Positions 8,776 through 17,577 of a stretch of DNA of 64,000 bases are shown in pieces (position 1 is the stretch's first letter; every line of letters starts with the position of its first letter). The stretch is taken from NCBI GenBank assembly GCA_963748925.1, contig CAVVKG010000007.1:523203-587202 (forward strand). Direction: 5' to 3'. A program made the position numbers and the translations under genes. The notes below the pieces were generated by a model. That model saw nothing but the letters and a program-made list of their open reading frames with translations. It was not told the origin of the DNA and did not search any database. Source of the DNA: Cryomorpha sp963748925. GTDB lineage: Bacteria; Bacteroidota; Bacteroidia; Flavobacteriales_D; Cryomorphaceae.

Positions 8776-9471
8776 CTAGGCTAATTCTATTGAATCGAGA
8801 ATCGACTCAAAGATCAAACGCCCATTTGTATTGCCCAAAGCTACATCAGCAGCACGCTCCGGGTGGGGCATCATACCAAATACATTTTTTGATGCATTGC
8901 ATACTCCTGCTATATTTTCCAAAGATCCGTTAGGATTAGCCTCCGAATTAAACAAGCCGTCTTTATCACAATATCTAAAAACTACCTGCTCGTTTTCATT
9001 CAGCTTTTTCAGGTCTTGCGGATTCGCATAATAGCGCCCTTCACCATGAGCAATAGGAATTTTAAGCACAGCGTCAGACTCTAACCCTGAGGTAAGAATT
9101 GTAGATCTGGTTGCCGCCTTGATGAATACATTCTTGCACATGAACTTATGGCTAGTATTGTGTAGTAGTGTACCCGGTAACAAACCGGCCTCACAAAGAA
9201 TTTGAAATCCGTTGCAAATCCCAAGAGCAAAGCCTCCTTTATTGCAGTGTTCAATTACACTTTCCATTATTGGCGAAAACCGCGCAATTGCACCCGAGCG
9301 CAGATAATCTCCGTACGAAAAACCACCAGGCACAAGTATAAAATCCGCTCCCTGTAGGTCTTTATCTTTATGCCACAATCTCGCAACCTCCTGACCCAGG
9401 ATGCTTTCGAAAGTATAAATTAAATCTTCATCGCAGTTTGATCCAGGAAAAATTACAACGCCAAATTTCAT
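8776..9471 (-). CDS. purQ: phosphoribosylformylglycinamidine synthase, glutaminase subunit PurQ
   Basis: Class I glutamine amidotransferase that supplies ammonia to PurL in the fourth step of purine synthesis. From MKFGVVIFPGSNCDED the protein has 231 residues, typical for PurQ. The nucleophile is Cys86 in FALGICNGFQ and the other triad residues are His203 and Glu205 in MMPHPERA. An in-frame ATG eight codons earlier (9495) is rejected because it lies inside the probable promoter -7 box at 9495-9502. The presence of a separate PurQ implies a small-type PurL and a PurS elsewhere. The gene is followed by the structured RNA region. Confidence 0.95.
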   Translation of the reverse strand: MKFGVVIFPGSNCDEDLIYTFESILGQEVARLWHKDKDLQGADFILVPGGFSYGDYLRSGAIARFSPIMESVIEHCNKGGFALGICNGFQILCEAGLLPGTLLHNTSHKFMCKNVFIKAATRSTILTSGLESDAVLKIPIAHGEGRYYANPQDLKKLNENEQVVFRYCDKDGLFNSEANPNGSLENIAGVCNASKNVFGMMPHPERAADVALGNTNGRLIFESILDSIELA

Positions 9472-9494
9472 TTTTACATTTTTATTTTGTGCCA

Positions 9495-9502
9495 CAAAGG
9501 TA
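9495..9502 (-). promoter_or_regulatory. probable -7 box of the purQ promoter
   Basis: TACCTTTG on the minus strand matches the Bacteroidota -7 consensus TAnnTTTG, 23 bases before the chosen purQ ATG. A clear -33 TTG is not obvious. Confidence 0.45.
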
Positions 9503-9522
9503 CCTAAAAAAGGTAATTATCC

Positions 9523-10516
9523 TTATTGTACTGAGCCTAATATCGGGTAAATAATAAGAAGTAAAATCCAGATATAAAAGAGTATTTGCCTAAGCTTTCT
9601 ACGACGCGTTTGCGAAAAATAGACCCCGGAAAAAACAGCCACTGGTGCTGCAAGAACCGCCATCAAGCCGGTTTGATTCTCGTACAGGGTGATGCCATAA
9701 ATATAAATTCCCAGTAGAAATAGACTCACTGTTACGTAAACTTTCTTCGTGTTCTTTTTGTGGACGGTAGATGTACTCATATCGTTCAAAAAGGCGAGTA
9801 GCCCTGCCAGAAAAATAAATAATGAAATAATGACAAGCAAGTAATACCAAAAGCCATGTGCGGTAAAGACTTGCTTAAAAGGCTGATCCGAGAAATTAAC
9901 AAACTCACTGTAATCTATTGTATAATCATTCCACCAAAATACTACCCCGGCAAAAAGGGCAGGAGTTGAAACACCCATTAATGGCACAATCCATTCGCGT
10001 AAATTGAAGGTGCGCAATTGAATAAGACTAAACCACAATAAAGGAAACGCAAGAATCAATAAAGGAAAAAACAGTGCTCCAAGATGATAGAAATAAGCTC
10101 GCATCGTAAATCATGGAAGTTATTTCCTGCACTCGATACATGCTTAAAATTCGCCGTAAGGCAAGCAAGACAAAAACATTGCCTACCATCACCGGGTTTA
10201 GAAATTCCCAACTGAGCTGCAAGGAAGCGAATAAAAAGTAAATGAGGGCAGGAAAATAATTTTCTCGCTCAGCATAGTTATGTGCATTGTATAATAAATT
10301 GACTAAAAAAGCCCCCGTTAAATTAATAACTATACCTACAGTCAATAAAATAGATGAGTCGCTGAGCGCAATATACAACCAATCAAAAAGAGGCCCACCT
10401 AATGGGTGCACAGGCACTTGGGTGAAATATGAAGCCAAAACCCCGAAGGCTATTGCCGGAACAATCAAAAAACCGAGCACCATGGGTCGGTTAGAACCAA
10501 ATACTGAATGTACCAT
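9523..10516 (-). pseudogene. DUF6427-like integral membrane protein with one homopolymer frameshift
   Basis: Two overlapping frames (10516 down to about 10090, and about 10090 down to 9523) make one multi-spanning membrane protein of about 330 residues. It starts at MVHSVFGSNRPMVLGFLI and has about eight hydrophobic segments. Removing one T from TTT (plus-strand AAA at 10091-10093) joins MIYDASLF directly to YHLGALFFPLLILAFP. The shift is therefore in a homopolymer and may be a consensus error. Membrane proteins of this kind lie next to purD and pyrimidine-salvage genes in other Flavobacteriia; their function is unknown to me. Divergent from the small membrane protein at 10585. Confidence 0.7.
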
Positions 10517-10557
10517 GAGAGGCGAATATACTGCTTTTACCTTGCGAAATTTATACT

Positions 10558-10565
10558 TACTTTTG
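10558..10565 (+). promoter_or_regulatory. probable -7 box for the small membrane protein gene
   Basis: TACTTTTG matches TAnnTTTG and lies 19 bases before the ATG at 10585, within the 69-base divergent intergenic region. Confidence 0.4.
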
Positions 10566-10584
10566 GCGTGCAAAATAAACAAAC

Positions 10585-10782
10585 ATGCAATACATCACAG
10601 GTCCTTTAGCTGCCATTATTAAATGGTCTTTTGATAACATTCTTGTTCCAATCGGAGAGTTGCCAATCATCATAAATCCAAATTATATCTTTTTGGCTCT
10701 TGGTTTTATTGGTTTAATCTACTGGTTGATCCTTCAAAATAAATACAATAAGAAGGCAGAGCGCGAAGGAGGAATTAAATAA
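10585..10782 (+). CDS. small membrane protein, possibly DUF6341-like
   Basis: 65 residues. A partly amphipathic N-terminal stretch (ITGPLAAIIKWSFDNILVPI) is followed by one strong membrane segment (YIFLALGFIGLIYWLILQ) and a basic cytoplasmic tail (NKYNKKAEREGGIK). A promoter-like box lies just upstream and a terminator downstream, supporting a real single-gene transcript. Its position between a DUF6427-like gene and purD matches the place where small DUF6341 proteins occur in Flavobacteriia; that link is recalled synteny, not sequence proof. Function unknown. Confidence 0.65.
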   Translation: MQYITGPLAAIIKWSFDNILVPIGELPIIINPNYIFLALGFIGLIYWLILQNKYNKKAEREGGIK

Positions 10783-10853
10783 AATCCCCTCATTTCAAAT
10801 TGCGGAATTCCTTTTCGGAATCTCTGGAAAGCACGTTAACAATTGTTGATTTC

Positions 10854-10887
10854 AGCCTGTTGGACCCTTTCAATCAGGCTTTTTTTT
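10854..10887 (+). terminator. Rho-independent terminator after the small membrane protein
   Basis: AGCCTG (10854-10859) pairs with CAGGCT (10875-10880), followed by seven T. It lies between two converging genes, 72 bases after the stop at 10782. Confidence 0.8.
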
Positions 10888-10919
10888 GTTTTATCAAGAA
10901 AAGCAAAAGTGCCATCGCT

Positions 10920-12197
10920 TTACGGCATCAAATCTCGTCCAATATCTTTTCGAAAGTACATTCCCTCAAAGCTTAGTTTATCTAACATAGCATACGATTT
11001 TTTCAACGCACCTTGCATAGTGCTATCCATAGCAGTTGCTGTTAAAACCCGCCCGCCATTGGTCACAATTTTTCCATCCTTCTCTAGTGTGCCAGCATGA
11101 AACAGGGTGTTTTCGGTAAGTTTCTCCAGGCCTTCAATACTCTTTCCTTTGGGGTAAGATCCCGGGTAGCCTCCCGAAACTAGCATAACGGTTGTAGCAA
11201 AATTATCGCTAATATCGATTGACTTACCACCGAGTTCTTTTTTCGCAGCAGCCTCAAGCAAGTCTAAAAAATCTGATTGAATACGTGGCATTACAACCTC
11301 CGTTTCCGGATCGCCCATGCGTACATTGTACTCAATTACAAACGGATCGTCGCCGACCTTTATTAATCCTATAAATACGAATCCCACATAATCCATTTTC
11401 TCAGTATACAGACCCTGAATAGTCGGCTTAACGATTCGGTTTTCAACTTTTTGCATAAATTCCTTATCGGCAAATGGTACAGGACTAACTGCTCCCATCC
11501 CCCCGGTATTCAAACCGGTATCACCCTCTCCTATTCGCTTATAATCTTTCGCTCCTGGCAAAAGCACATAATCTTTTCCATCGGTAAGGGCAAAAACCGA
11601 GAGTTCAATGCCATCTAAAAAATTCTCAATAACCACCTGAGCCGAAGCAGCACCAAATTTTGCCTCACCGAGCATCTCATCGAGTTCCTGCCGCGCTTCT
11701 GCCAAATCGTTTAAAATAACAACTCCTTTTCCGGCCGCGAGTCCATCTGCCTTTAAAACGTAGGGAGGCTCAATAGTTTCAAGATAGGCCTTTGCTTCGG
11801 CGAGGGTAGCCTTAGTAAATGTGCTGTAGGCAGCAGTTGGGATATTGTATTTAGCCATAAAAGCTTTCGCATAATCCTTGCTCCCTTCCAGCTTTGCACC
11901 TTCCTTACCGGGCCCTATGAGCATAACATGGTTCAGGTCTTCTCGACTCTTAAAATAATCGCTTATCCCATTTACCAGTGGAGCCTCGGGACCAACCACC
12001 ACCAAATCTATTTTAAGGCTAAGTACTTTATTTGCTACGGCCTCGAAGTCCTCAGGGTTTAGCTCAATATTTTCACCTACTTGCGCAGTTCCCGGATTCC
12101 CAGGTGCGGAGTATAGTTTTTCACATCTTTCACTTTGAGCAATTTTCCATGCCAGCGCATGTTCTCTACCACCTGAACCGAGGACTAAAACTTTCAT
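10920..12197 (-). CDS. purD: phosphoribosylamine-glycine ligase
   Basis: ATP-grasp enzyme that joins glycine to phosphoribosylamine in the second step of purine synthesis. 425 residues, normal length. Visible features are the N-terminal LVLGSGGREHALAW, LVVVGPEAPLVNGI, the ATP-grasp loop PPYVLKADGLAAGKGVVI, and the metal/ATP site VIEYNVRMGDPETEVVMPR. The start MKVLVLGSGG is canonical. A promoter -7 box of the same sequence as the purQ box lies 15 bases upstream. Confidence 0.97.
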   Translation of the reverse strand: MKVLVLGSGGREHALAWKIAQSERCEKLYSAPGNPGTAQVGENIELNPEDFEAVANKVLSLKIDLVVVGPEAPLVNGISDYFKSREDLNHVMLIGPGKEGAKLEGSKDYAKAFMAKYNIPTAAYSTFTKATLAEAKAYLETIEPPYVLKADGLAAGKGVVILNDLAEARQELDEMLGEAKFGAASAQVVIENFLDGIELSVFALTDGKDYVLLPGAKDYKRIGEGDTGLNTGGMGAVSPVPFADKEFMQKVENRIVKPTIQGLYTEKMDYVGFVFIGLIKVGDDPFVIEYNVRMGDPETEVVMPRIQSDFLDLLEAAAKKELGGKSIDISDNFATTVMLVSGGYPGSYPKGKSIEGLEKLTENTLFHAGTLEKDGKIVTNGGRVLTATAMDSTMQGALKKSYAMLDKLSFEGMYFRKDIGRDLMP

Positions 12198-12211
12198 TAT
12201 TCTCTTTTTTG

Positions 12212-12219
12212 CAAAGGTA
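12212..12219 (-). promoter_or_regulatory. probable -7 box of the purD promoter
   Basis: TACCTTTG on the minus strand (TAnnTTTG), 15 bases before the purD ATG, implying a very short leader. It is identical to the box before purQ. Confidence 0.45.
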
Positions 12220-12334
12220 AGTTTGCCAATGAAATAGAACCCGAAAAATTGTCTTTTTCATGAAATAAAGAATCCTGAGAAATTAAATTGAATTCCAGAT
12301 TCTCAACCTACCGGCATTTGAAGCAGGAGAATGA

Positions 12335-12363
12335 ATAAAAAAGGGGAGCAAAATGCTCCCCTT
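12335..12363 (-). terminator. Rho-independent terminator of the thiol-redox operon
   Basis: AAGGGGAGCA (12341-12350, complement of the right arm) and TGCTCCCCTT (12354-12363) form a perfect 10-base stem with a three-base loop. On the minus strand it is followed by TTTTTT, 22 bases after the stop of the gene at 12385. Confidence 0.88.
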
Positions 12364-12384
12364 GTCAATTTATCTTAATTGAAA

Positions 12385-13071
12385 TTATTTCTTTACACGC
12401 TTGATACTGCAACCCAATTGCTTCGTGCTATTAGGTTCTATTTTATCTCCTGCAAGGTAAGAAGCGATCGCATTATTAAGGTAAGCTTCTTCAACCTCTT
12501 CGCTGCTATCAACGGCATCATCGATGGCACCTTTATATATGAGCTTCATGTCTTTATCAAAGAGAAATACATGAGGAGTAGTAAGTGCTCCAAAGGCATC
12601 TGCCAGCTTGTGATTTTCATCAAGAGCATAGTATCCTTTTAAACCCTCGTCGGTATAGCGCTTTTGCATATCGCTCATGCTATCGCCATTATCACGTTTT
12701 GCTTCATTGGAGTTTACCAGTACCATTCCGATGTCTGACTTTGAAGCCAGGTCAAAAAGTCCAGGATAGCGTCCTTCCCAACCTTCAGATTTGGTTCCAT
12801 TTCCAATTACAAACGGGCAAGTATTGCAGCTAAAAATTACAAGCAGACCATTTTTTTGTGCTGCAGATTTCAAAGTAACCTGCTCACCGGAAACGTCTGC
12901 CATTTGAAGATCTTGCTCAGGAGCAGTCTCTCCAATTTTTAAAATATCCGTTTCAGCACTACCGGGGTACGAAAAGGCCAAAACCATAAGGAATCCCGCT
13001 ACAGCGAATATTCCAATTAAACCAAACTTATTCATATTTCTGAATGATAGTTTCTTAACAGTATTCTTCAT
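12385..13071 (-). CDS. exported thioredoxin-fold protein (AhpC/TSA-like, thioredoxin family)
   Basis: 228 residues. A hydrophobic N-terminal segment (FGLIGIFAVAGFLMVLAFSY) is a signal anchor or signal peptide, so the redox domain is probably periplasmic. The thioredoxin fold follows, with the active site SCNTCPF (cysteines 82 and 85), then GMVLVNSNEAKRDNGDSM and the cis-proline region TTPHVFLFDKD. It resembles the thioredoxin family proteins that act as thiol reductants or peroxiredoxin-like enzymes. The first ATG (13071) overlaps the upstream bacilliredoxin gene by 17 bases; MNKFGLIG at 13035 is an equally plausible start. The operon with a bacilliredoxin supports a role in thiol homeostasis. 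Confidence 0.85.
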   Translation of the reverse strand: MKNTVKKLSFRNMNKFGLIGIFAVAGFLMVLAFSYPGSAETDILKIGETAPEQDLQMADVSGEQVTLKSAAQKNGLLVIFSCNTCPFVIGNGTKSEGWEGRYPGLFDLASKSDIGMVLVNSNEAKRDNGDSMSDMQKRYTDEGLKGYYALDENHKLADAFGALTTPHVFLFDKDMKLIYKGAIDDAVDSSEEVEEAYLNNAIASYLAGDKIEPNSTKQLGCSIKRVKK

Positions 13072-13468
13072 AAGCCATTTTTAAATTTTCAGCAATCATT
13101 TCTGCAGGACGACCCTCAATGTGGTGTCGCTCAATAAAGTGAACCAGCTTTCCATCTTTAAAAAGTCCGATAGCCGGCGAAGATGGAGGGTAAGGTAAAA
13201 AATACTGCCGCGCTCTTTCGGTTGCTTCAGCATCAACTCCTGCAAAAACAGTCGTTAAGTTTTCAGGTTTTTTATTCCCTGTAAGTGACATTTTTATTCC
13301 CGGACGAGCTGCTCCTGCTGCACATCCGCATACAGAGTTCACGACTACAAGTGTAGTTCCCTCTTTTTGGGTTAAGGCTGCATCAACTGCATCTGGAGTA
13401 TGTAATTCGGTAAATCCAACCTCAGTCAGATCTGCCTTCATTGGTGCTACTAATTCTGGTGGATACAT
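13055..13468 (-). CDS. BrxA/BrxB family bacilliredoxin
   Basis: 137 residues beginning MYPPELVAPMKADL, the typical start of this family (YphP/YqiW, formerly DUF1094). The active-site motif CGC is at residues 47-49 in NSVCGCAAGAARP. In Firmicutes these proteins remove bacillithiol from proteins after oxidative stress; many Bacteroidota also carry them. FLPYPPSSPAIGLFKDGKLV and the RHHIEGRPAEMI segment are conserved. First gene of a two-gene operon with the exported thioredoxin-like protein, preceded by a -7 promoter box and followed by a shared terminator. Confidence 0.93.
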   Translation of the reverse strand: MYPPELVAPMKADLTEVGFTELHTPDAVDAALTQKEGTTLVVVNSVCGCAAGAARPGIKMSLTGNKKPENLTTVFAGVDAEATERARQYFLPYPPSSPAIGLFKDGKLVHFIERHHIEGRPAEMIAENLKMAYEEYC

Positions 13469-13486
13469 AGTTTTCTAAATTTTATA

Positions 13487-13494
13487 CAAAGATA
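13487..13494 (-). promoter_or_regulatory. probable -7 box of the bacilliredoxin operon
   Basis: TATCTTTG on the minus strand matches TAnnTTTG and ends 18 bases before the ATG at 13468. Confidence 0.45.
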
Positions 13495-13548
13495 TGAAAG
13501 GCTAACGATGTAAAAGCTTAAAAAGTGCTAAGAGCATATAGGCTTTGT

Positions 13549-14004
13549 CTATTTATCTTTCCGCTTTTCAGCAAAAAAGCGTTGCAACAATTCCGCCGAT
13601 TCATCGCCCATCAATCCTCCTTCCCAGGAAGTTTTGGGGTGCAAAATGGGTTGCTTAATAAGCGAAAACCCTTTTTTCTGGTCGTAGGCGCCAAAAACTA
13701 TTTTGCTTATTTGCGACCATGCCAAGGCTCCGGCACACATAACACAAGGCTCTAAAGTGACATATAAAACACATTGGCTAAGATATTTACCGCCAATATA
13801 ATCGGCTGCAGCTGTAATAGCCTGCATCTCAGCATGAGCAGTTACATCATTGAGCCTTTCGGTAAGATTGTGGGCACGAGCTATAATTTGTCCTTTACAA
13901 ACCACCACCGCTCCTACCGGAATCTCATCAACTTCATAGGCCATTTTTGCCTCGCGAAAGGCTTGTTTCATAAAATATTCGTCGCTCTGCACTTGTAATG
14001 TCAT
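13549..14004 (-). CDS. tadA: tRNA-specific adenosine deaminase
   Basis: Zinc enzyme that converts the wobble adenosine of tRNA-Arg(ACG) to inosine. From MTLQVQSDEYFMKQAF the protein has 151 residues. The zinc ligands and catalytic glutamate are visible: HAE at 57-59 (TAHAEMQA) and PCVMC at 86-90 (LEPCVMCAGAL). The upstream in-frame ATG at 14070 would add 22 residues unlike the family and run toward the aspS promoter, so 14004 is preferred. The C-terminus ELLQRFFAEKRK is typical of TadA. Confidence 0.93.
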   Translation of the reverse strand: MTLQVQSDEYFMKQAFREAKMAYEVDEIPVGAVVVCKGQIIARAHNLTERLNDVTAHAEMQAITAAADYIGGKYLSQCVLYVTLEPCVMCAGALAWSQISKIVFGAYDQKKGFSLIKQPILHPKTSWEGGLMGDESAELLQRFFAEKRKDK

Positions 14005-14101
14005 GGGGCGAAGATAAGGGTTGGGTTTTTGAATATTGCTGCCCGCGAGTGGTTTTTTGATGATGCACAAAGAATTGATAGAATCCCTAGGGACAAAATT
14101 T

Positions 14102-14109
14102 TAACTTTG
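14102..14109 (+). promoter_or_regulatory. probable -7 box of the aspS promoter
   Basis: TAACTTTG matches TAnnTTTG and ends 19 bases before the aspS ATG. A TTG at 14075-14077 is somewhat far upstream (24-base spacing) to be a good -33 box. Confidence 0.45.
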
Positions 14110-14128
14110 CGGCTTTAAAGACAAAACC

Positions 14129-15883
14129 ATGCACAGAACACATACTTGCGGACAGCTAAGAATAGAAGATTCAGGAAATACGGTTATCCTTTCGGGATGG
14201 GTACAACGCTCGCGCGATTTGGGCGGAATGACCTTCGTTGATTTACGAGATCGCTACGGAATTACTCAGGTGGTGTTTAACATGGAAGTCAATGCACAGC
14301 TTTGCGAAAAAGCCCGCAAACTGGGTCGTGAATTTGTTGTGAAAATTACCGGAACGGTAAACGAGCGAAGCAATAAAAACCCAAAAATGCATACGGGTGA
14401 TATTGAAATTAAAGCCGAGAATCTCGAGATTCTCAACGTTAGCAAGACCCCGCCTTTTACTATTGAAGATGAAACCGACGGAGGTGAAGAATTGCGTATG
14501 CAATACCGCTACCTCGACTTGCGCAGAAATACGGTTCAGCAAAAGTTGATTTTAAGACACAAGCTAGCCATTGCCACTCGAGCCTATCTGGATAAATCTG
14601 GCTTTCTGGAAATTGAAACTCCCTATCTTATCAAGTCAACTCCCGAAGGAGCGCGTGATTTTGTGGTTCCAAGCCGTATGAATCCAGGTGAGTTTTACGC
14701 TCTTCCTCAATCGCCGCAAACGTTCAAACAATTGCTAATGGTATCAGGCTTTGATCGCTATTTTCAAATCGTTCGCTGCTTTCGCGATGAAGATTTACGT
14801 GCCGATCGCCAGCCTGAGTTCACACAGATTGACTGTGAGATGGCCTTTGTAGAGCAGGAAGATATTCTTAACACATTTGAGGGTCTTACTAAGCACCTCT
14901 TTAAAGAAATACTGAAAACTGAGCTTCCCGCTTTTCCGCGAATGGATTATGCGACAGCTATGGCCAAATACGGATCTGATAAACCGGACATCCGTTTTGG
15001 AATGGAGATCAACGACATTTCTAATCTGGCTAAGGGAAAAGGCTTTCAGGTTTTTGATAATTCAGAAGCTGTGTTGGCCATAGTTGCCGAAGGTTGTGCA
15101 GACTACAGCCGCAAACAGGTTGATGCACTTACAGATTGGGTGAAGCGTCCGCAGATAGGTGCAAAAGGACTGGTTTATGTAAAATATCAGGGCGAAGGCA
15201 TTGTAAAATCTTCTATTGACAAATTCTTTGAAGTGGAGCAACTGGAAGAATGGTGCAAAGCTTGTGGAGCCAAGCCAGGCGATATGCTGCTTGCACTAAG
15301 CGGCGACCTGGATACGACCCAAAAACAGATTGGCGAACTGCGCCTGCACATGGGTAAGGAACTCAATCTGCGCAATGCCACCCATTTCGCTCCATTATGG
15401 GTTGTAGACTTCCCGCTTATGGAATACGATGCTGAGGAAGGTCGCCATTTTGCAATGCACCACCCTTTTACATCGCCCAAACCGGAAGACATTCACAAGC
15501 TCGAAACCGCAACAACCGAAGTTCGCGCCAATGCTTACGATTTAGTAATTAATGGTGTAGAAATTGGTGGTGGATCCATCCGTATTCACGACAGGGAGTT
15601 GCAAGCCAAAATCTTTGATCTCCTTGCTTTTACCCGCGAGGAAGCTCAGCAGCAGTTTGGCTTTTTGATGAATGCTTTTGAATACGGTGCGCCGCCCCAC
15701 GGTGGAATCGCTTTTGGATTTGATCGTTTGTCATCACTTTTCGGCGGTTCAGAATCTATCCGTGATTACATTGCTTTCCCGAAAAACAATTCAGGAAGAG
15801 ATGTGATGATCGATGCACCTGCTCCTATTGATGAAAAACAACTTGATGAGTTGGCACTTTCGCTGAAAAAGGTTGAGAAGTAA
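14129..15883 (+). CDS. aspS: aspartyl-tRNA synthetase
   Basis: Class IIb aminoacyl-tRNA synthetase, 584 residues, bacterial type. It begins MHRTHTCGQLR and has an N-terminal OB-fold anticodon-binding domain (about 1-105, with ILSGWVQRSRDLGGMTFVDLRDR). Class II motif 2 is FRDEDLRADRQPEFTQID near residues 215-235, a GAD insertion domain occupies about 275-420, and motif 3 GGIAFGFDRL is near 525-540. It is monocistronic or first in its unit: a promoter box lies just upstream and the next gene converges. Confidence 0.97.
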   Translation: MHRTHTCGQLRIEDSGNTVILSGWVQRSRDLGGMTFVDLRDRYGITQVVFNMEVNAQLCEKARKLGREFVVKITGTVNERSNKNPKMHTGDIEIKAENLEILNVSKTPPFTIEDETDGGEELRMQYRYLDLRRNTVQQKLILRHKLAIATRAYLDKSGFLEIETPYLIKSTPEGARDFVVPSRMNPGEFYALPQSPQTFKQLLMVSGFDRYFQIVRCFRDEDLRADRQPEFTQIDCEMAFVEQEDILNTFEGLTKHLFKEILKTELPAFPRMDYATAMAKYGSDKPDIRFGMEINDISNLAKGKGFQVFDNSEAVLAIVAEGCADYSRKQVDALTDWVKRPQIGAKGLVYVKYQGEGIVKSSIDKFFEVEQLEEWCKACGAKPGDMLLALSGDLDTTQKQIGELRLHMGKELNLRNATHFAPLWVVDFPLMEYDAEEGRHFAMHHPFTSPKPEDIHKLETATTEVRANAYDLVINGVEIGGGSIRIHDRELQAKIFDLLAFTREEAQQQFGFLMNAFEYGAPPHGGIAFGFDRLSSLFGGSESIRDYIAFPKNNSGRDVMIDAPAPIDEKQLDELALSLKKVEK

Positions 15884-15889
15884 AGCTGT

Positions 15890-16372
15890 TTACCACTCAG
15901 CCTGGTAAATAAACTTCTTCATGCTTCGCATTTCTTCTTTTGAGATGCTCTTGCCAAATTGAGCTATTCCAAAAAGGATAATAGCAAGGATAAAAAAGCC
16001 AAGAGCCATCCAGAAACCCCAGGGATTCTTGTCTAGATTGTATTGCGAGCTTCCTAGAAGCAATCCAAACAAGGCGCCAAAACCGGCAAAGCTGTAAACA
16101 AACATAAACAGGGTCCAAACCGCCGGCGCAGGAGCAAGGAGGCAGCGCACTTGTGTTGACTCTGAATAATCATCGTGATAAACGGACACATCCATTTGAG
16201 GAGACCAGTAATGGCGAACCTGCTCCGGCATTTTTACAATAAAATGACCTTTCACATGTTCTGTTTCAAAGTCATGTGGCGTTCTGAAAAGCAGTTTAAT
16301 TTTTTCCTGAGCCTGTTCAGTACTTAGCTCAGTTTCAATTTTAAAACGGGGACGGAACTCTAAATCGGACAT
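15890..16372 (-). CDS. hypothetical two-helix membrane protein
   Basis: 160 residues. An N-terminal soluble part of about 85 residues (FRPRFKIETELSTEQAQEKI, GHFIVKMPEQVRHYWSPQMD) is followed by two membrane helices (about 87-109, VWTLFMFVYSFAGFGALFG, and about 121-141, FWMALGFFILAIILFGIAQF) and a short C-terminal tail ending in QAEW. The soluble part may be a small beta-rich sensor or binding domain. I do not recognise the family. It converges with aspS, 6 bases from its stop, so the two share a very short intergenic space. Confidence 0.75.
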   Translation of the reverse strand: MSDLEFRPRFKIETELSTEQAQEKIKLLFRTPHDFETEHVKGHFIVKMPEQVRHYWSPQMDVSVYHDDYSESTQVRCLLAPAPAVWTLFMFVYSFAGFGALFGLLLGSSQYNLDKNPWGFWMALGFFILAIILFGIAQFGKSISKEEMRSMKKFIYQAEW

Positions 16373-16518
16373 GTGTTAATTAAAAACACATGAAAGATAT
16401 GTAAAAAATCAAATTATGAGATTTTTGAGAATATATTACCTGAGATTAATCAACTCGGTTCGTTCAAAAAAGTGATTAGGAATAAATGGGAATATTCGAT
16501 CTAATCGCTCCTTGCGTA

Positions 16519-17220
16519 TTATTCAGTTTCAACATCCTGATAAGCCGCCGATTCAAATTCTTCCACTCCTTTTAGTTCGTCAACCCAATTCCATGATGTG
16601 TAGACCACAAGCGTATTGGTTTGCTCCTTTTCATTATAATCAGACTCTTTAAATTGCCAGATAATGTCTTCAGCATCGCTGAATTGTTCTCCTTCAACGT
16701 TGTCCTGATAGAGCCGATAAATGGTATTGTGATCATCCATACCATTTGCCAGCATCCGCGCGACAAATGCGCTATCCGGATTCTTCAGCGCCTCTGCTGA
16801 ATCGTGGTTTAAAGCCTTTACTTTCAAAGTAATTCGTGCAACACCCGGCTGACGAAATTTCATAGGAAAAGCGAGATTAAGCATATACCCTACATTGAAC
16901 ATTTCCTGGTGAAACTTCACATCTGGGTATCGCTCCCAAAGTGCTATACGTCGCGCATCTACCGCAATATTCTCACGCTGGCCGGCATTAAAGTCATCTC
17001 CAAAACGGAATTCCAACATCTTTTCTGCAGCTTCCTCCGGCTCAAAATCAATCAATGCCATCGCAGCCATATCCCTAAGCTCATCTTCAGGAATTGATTC
17101 CGGGTCTTCAGCTTCCAGAAATTTTAATAATTCCAGATACTTTTCATTTGTCCACCCTTCAGGCATTTCGTGAATATCTTCCAACTCCTCAACCTGAACT
17201 TTATATTTCCATTTCGACAT
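16519..17220 (-). CDS. hypothetical acidic soluble protein
   Basis: 233 residues with no signal peptide or membrane segment and a marked excess of Asp and Glu. The N-terminal third is helical and acidic (YLELLKFLEAEDPESIPEDEL), and the middle contains an apparent beta-rich segment (FRQPGVARITLKVKALNHDS). The C-terminus carries LVVYTSWNWVDELKGVEEFE. Codon usage and frame are clean across its length, so it is very likely real. I do not recognise the family or a function. Confidence 0.7.
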   Translation of the reverse strand: MSKWKYKVQVEELEDIHEMPEGWTNEKYLELLKFLEAEDPESIPEDELRDMAAMALIDFEPEEAAEKMLEFRFGDDFNAGQRENIAVDARRIALWERYPDVKFHQEMFNVGYMLNLAFPMKFRQPGVARITLKVKALNHDSAEALKNPDSAFVARMLANGMDDHNTIYRLYQDNVEGEQFSDAEDIIWQFKESDYNEKEQTNTLVVYTSWNWVDELKGVEEFESAAYQDVETE

Positions 17221-17577
17221 AATCTTGTTCTATTTTAATTTTGTGAAAACATTTGATAACACAGGTTTTCTTGGCATTCATGCTAATGTAACATGACACA
17301 TATTTCCTGCGCTATGAAATAAAACCCAAAGCAATTTTTGCTTTTTTTTAAGCATGAACTGTGAAATATAAAACAGCTTTAATCAATGATTGTTTGGTTT
17401 TTATAAAATTTAAAACTCAACCACTAAAAACAATCATTAACTAGCAAGAAGTATTAAAAAAATACCTTTAAATCGTTCTTGAATCAGATTAATTCAAGCA
17501 GAAAAACGTCCAACCAACTCACCAAAATTGGATCAATTGGGCTTTTTTAAATCAATGTATGCTACAAATAAGGCAAA
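17221..17577. other. AT-rich intergenic region without a recognised gene
   Basis: About 357 bases, very AT-rich, between two minus-strand genes. It must contain the promoter of the acidic protein gene and the 3' end of the metalloprotease transcript. I see no convincing terminator, RNA gene or ORF here. Confidence 0.5.
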
